Shown one piece after another: positions 61,592 through 64,000 of a stretch of DNA of 64,000 nucleotides. Every line of letters starts with the position of its first letter. The stretch's first letter is position 1. Both the position numbers and the translations under genes were made by a program. Source of the stretch: Xylaria sp. FL1777 (lineage: Eukaryota; Ascomycota; Sordariomycetes; Xylariales; Xylariaceae); contig MU400508.1 in the NCBI GenBank assembly GCA_022578965.1, positions 248,001 through 312,000 of the forward strand. Reading direction: 5' to 3'. The notes under the pieces are model-generated. The model was given only the letters and a program-made list of their open reading frames with translations, ran no database searches and was not told where the DNA came from.

Positions 61592-62347
61592 ATGGATCTT
61601 CAAGGTAAATTTCCCACATCTCATTATGAATATAGCCCAGACTCACCCGAATCAGACGCTATGAACAGCCTTGAAGGTTTCACGGCCTTTGGAGGTGGTG
61701 CCTCGGCGTCGACCGCTTTCTCTTCTCCAGCTATCACAGGCTGCGACCTGGATGTGAGCTCTGCTTCGAGTTCTTCCCATTTGGGCACAGTCTCACCAGG
61801 CGAGCTGCTTCTCCGCGAGCAGTTCTCAGCCCCAAATTCCACTGCTTTCACAAACTTAACCACGCCTTCCAACTTTGGCGAATCTCCCGAGTTCGAGAAC
61901 TTCGAGGTTTCACCTGGCTACGGTGACTTCGACGCAGGGTCCACTGAGCACTGGTTTCCTCTCTTTCCCGAGAGCACAATCACTAATCAGGCCACTGCGT
62001 CAACGAAGTCACCGATTGAGGTGCCTGCAGAGCTCGAGATTGCTGAAACCGACTCTCTTCCTCGTCGTAAATCGGGCAACTCTCCGTCATCGTCCACCAG
62101 TCACGGCCGGCATTCATCTGTGTCTGGCGTGAATTCTCGACGGCGGGACAAGCCTCTCCCCCCAATTGTTATTGATGATCCTAACGACACTGTCGCGATG
62201 AAGCGAGCGCGCAATACTCTTGCCGCTCGTAAGTCGCGAGAGCGCAAGGCTCAAAAACTGGAGGAGCTTGAGGACAAGATCGCTAAGTTGGAAGAGGAGC
62301 GTGATCACTGGAAGCGGATAGCATTGAGTCGACCTAGCGGCGCGTAG
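61592..62347 (+). CDS. cpc-1: bZIP regulator of amino-acid starvation response (Gcn4/CPC1), 251 aa
   Basis: General (cross-pathway) amino-acid control activator, nuclear. The start at 61592 has an ideal context (GGCCACCATGG). After MDLQGKF comes LEGFTAFGGGASASTAFSSPA and an acidic/aromatic activation region with FENFEVSPGYGDFD and WFPLFPE. Residues about 204-251 are the bZIP: basic region KRARNTLAARKSRERKAQ, then a zipper LEELEDKIAKLEEERDHWKRIAL. RRRDKPLPPI precedes it as in other fungal CPC1 proteins. Expected regulation: uORF-dependent translation plus autoregulation through TGACTCA. Odd feature: the same frame is open without any ATG from 60899 to 61591 and is protein-like (NQRVQQIIQATGHQYSPSAL), so an N-terminal extension via an unseen 5' exon is possible. 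Confidence 0.9.
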   Translation: MDLQGKFPTSHYEYSPDSPESDAMNSLEGFTAFGGGASASTAFSSPAITGCDLDVSSASSSSHLGTVSPGELLLREQFSAPNSTAFTNLTTPSNFGESPEFENFEVSPGYGDFDAGSTEHWFPLFPESTITNQATASTKSPIEVPAELEIAETDSLPRRKSGNSPSSSTSHGRHSSVSGVNSRRRDKPLPPIVIDDPNDTVAMKRARNTLAARKSRERKAQKLEELEDKIAKLEEERDHWKRIALSRPSGA

Positions 62348-63450
62348 GGTTCGGACCGTATTGGTATTTTCTTACTCGGATGCATGTTGCATGGTCAGGA
62401 ACTGGAGGGGCAGGCCACGGTGGCCTTGCCACCTCAATTAGTTTCTCGGGAGGCAATAGTACCAGTCCTCTGCTATCGGCGCTCAGGACAATGACGCTAT
62501 TGCCGGGGTTATATCTTCATCTTTCTACAGTGTCGTTTTCTGTCCTCCTGTCGGCGTCCTCATTTTAGGGCCGACCTTTTAGAGTAGAAACCGTTGACAT
62601 TTCTTGTGTGTTTTGTATCAGCATCGGACTTCGAATCCTTGATGCTGTCATTGTCAATTACCTTCTGGTCAGAGGTTTCCTTGAGAATTGAAGAAAATTG
62701 TAAAACCACGTCTTCAGATTCTGTTCCTGCTAGCAACTGTTAATTGTGCAGGTCTATAGGATCAACTCACCTATGATCTAATTTATCACAGTAGTGTGAC
62801 ATTCCAAAGGCTGCCCGGTCTCATTAAGATAGAAGATTGGAGGCGTCATAATCAGAGCCTGGCCTTCGTTATCGAGTTGCGGGTTCTTCGGAGCCATCTG
62901 TCGTGAAGTTATGAATATGTTTGTCTCGTGTGTCCAGGTTTCCCATCTATCCCTTATCTTCTCTTTCTGCTTGTTTCGCCCAAGATTGTCTGTCGTAGCG
63001 TACGTCCGACATGTTCGTCGAGGAGGATAGAACAGGAGGTGTATAGTATAGAATGGTTTAAACATGCGGATATTCCGGCTTCGTTCGTGGCGCCTCACTT
63101 GCTCGGCCCGTCGTCACTCGTCATGTACCTGAGTTTTCGCTTCGGGGATCCATCCCTTCCTGTGCATAGGAACTCTATACGTATATGTATACATGGGAAG
63201 GACGTGCGTGAGTATGTATGTATCTGTGAGTGTATCGGGTTAGTAGTAGGTTAGTGGAGGATGAGTGATATCCACGGGAATCATGAAGACCGTCTCATCC
63301 GGTATGGTGGGGTGGGTGTAATATGAGAAAGGAGGAGACAAGGGAGAGGAAAGAAGAGCATACGTACGCATGTATATATTTGATCTCGTATGACTCCCTC
63401 GTATTGAAATATCAAGAACGCAGCTAAAATAAATACCGTGAGTTAGAACG

Positions 63451-63514
63451 TGAGTGTAGGAGTGAGTAAGTGAGTGAGTGAGTGAGTGATTGGGTGAGTC
63501 AGTGAGTGAGCAAG
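63451..63514. repeat. GAGT/GTGA microsatellite
   Basis: Imperfect tandem GAGT units over about 64 bp, interrupted by a few substitutions. Confidence 0.85.
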
Positions 63515-63562
63515 TGCCTAAAGTAAACATCGTGAGCTAAGACGGGGTAGTGTCACACAGCC

Positions 63563-63650
63563 ACTACCTACCCAAACCAAAGCAACCCACCTATCTACCC
63601 ATCTACCTTAGGTACCTACCTACTAACCACCTAGGTCAGGTACCTATTGC
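63563..63650. repeat. TACCTA/GGTACC-rich tract
   Basis: A series of CTACC, GGTACCTACCTA and CCTAGG words, like the tract at 44.8-44.9 kb. Intergenic. Confidence 0.6.
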
Positions 63651-63727
63651 AGTTGTCGTCGCTCTCGCTATAAAGGTATAGCAATCGGTTGCTTCTCCCA
63701 CGCAGCGACCAGACAAGCTGGCGTCGA

Positions 63728-63787
63728 AGAGGAAAGACGGAGGGACGGGGGTGAAAAGAAAAAAGAAAGAAAAGAGAAAGAAAAGAA
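63728..63787. repeat. Polypurine tract
   Basis: About 60 bp almost entirely A and G on the plus strand, GAAAAGAAA-type, in gene-free DNA. Confidence 0.75.
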
Positions 63788-64000
63788 TATGATCCCTATC
63801 GAAGACCCAACTGCATCGTTAAAATGTAAAGAAACAATATGAATAGATACCCAATGAGATGAGGACAGGGATATGGAATAAGACATAACTATATACGGTG
63901 ATATATATAGAGTTTCACGCCCACTTAATGCCGACCACGTCATATCGGGGGGAAACAAACCTGTGATCAGTTTGAGTCATCCTTACGATAACTCTGGGGG

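Larger units (their letters stand above)
62348..64000. other. 3' flank and low-complexity gene-free end
   Basis: No supportable gene. It contains a GAGT microsatellite, a TACCTA-rich block (63563-63650) and a polypurine tract. ORFs here are products of these repeats (for example SLTH repeats on the minus strand). Confidence 0.55.

Noticed and set aside
61608..61671. Possible intron (GTAAAT...AACAG) inside cpc-1
   Set aside because: Its length is not a multiple of three and its removal would break the frame leading to the bZIP; the unspliced frame reads through.

Overview
The window is nuclear DNA of a filamentous ascomycete (Pezizomycotina), most likely a Sordariomycete. This rests on the many short GT-AG introns (about 45-80 nt) with CTAAY-type branch sites, a cpc-1/GCN4-type bZIP gene, a Whi2-like BTB protein, the fungus-specific peroxin PEX20, a Zn(II)2Cys6 regulator, small secreted cysteine-rich proteins, an intron-bearing tRNA-Thr and long gene-poor spacers. 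Gene models were spliced by eye; those with complete exon lists keep the reading frame and their lengths divide by three.

Layout. 0-3.1 kb: tail of an unknown gene, then an 11-exon glutamine-dependent NAD+ synthetase (QNS1). 3.1-10.7 kb: gene-poor, with two secreted-protein genes (5.0 and 9.1 kb). 10.8-18.4 kb: cytochrome c peroxidase-like gene, the SUMO ligase Nse2, a disordered conserved protein and an ankyrin protein with a Trp/Arg-rich tail. 19.0-22.5 kb: L-galactonate dehydratase (pectin-sugar catabolism) and a three-exon hypothetical. 24.3 kb: tRNA-Thr(UGU). 25.0-36.8 kb: four genes on the same strand, described below. 38-44.4 kb: a coiled-coil ORF, a PPCDC-like flavoprotein/ankyrin fusion and a Whi2-like gene. 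45-50.4 kb: another secreted Cys-rich protein, SEC13, and PEX20 divergent from it. 52.2-54.6 kb: a decayed sarcosine-oxidase paralogue carrying a solo LTR, and a frameshifted relic. 56-62.4 kb: an APH-type kinase-like protein and cpc-1 with an upstream-ORF leader.

The most interesting region is 25.0-36.8 kb. In order it encodes a sarcosine-oxidase-like flavoenzyme ending in SKL, a membrane-anchored Rieske oxygenase of the glycine betaine/carnitine group, a Zn(II)2Cys6 transcription factor, and an intronless protein with the full architecture of bacterial dimethylglycine oxidase. Together these could demethylate glycine betaine stepwise to dimethylglycine, sarcosine and glycine. All three enzyme promoters carry the same element, TCACGTGA followed by KCGK, 200-320 bp upstream of the ATG, and I saw the 8-mer nowhere else in the window. 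This looks like a self-regulated catabolic cluster, possibly with a horizontally acquired member. The pseudogene at 52 kb is a dead paralogue of its last enzyme.

All family assignments are from memory and reading. No database search was possible.
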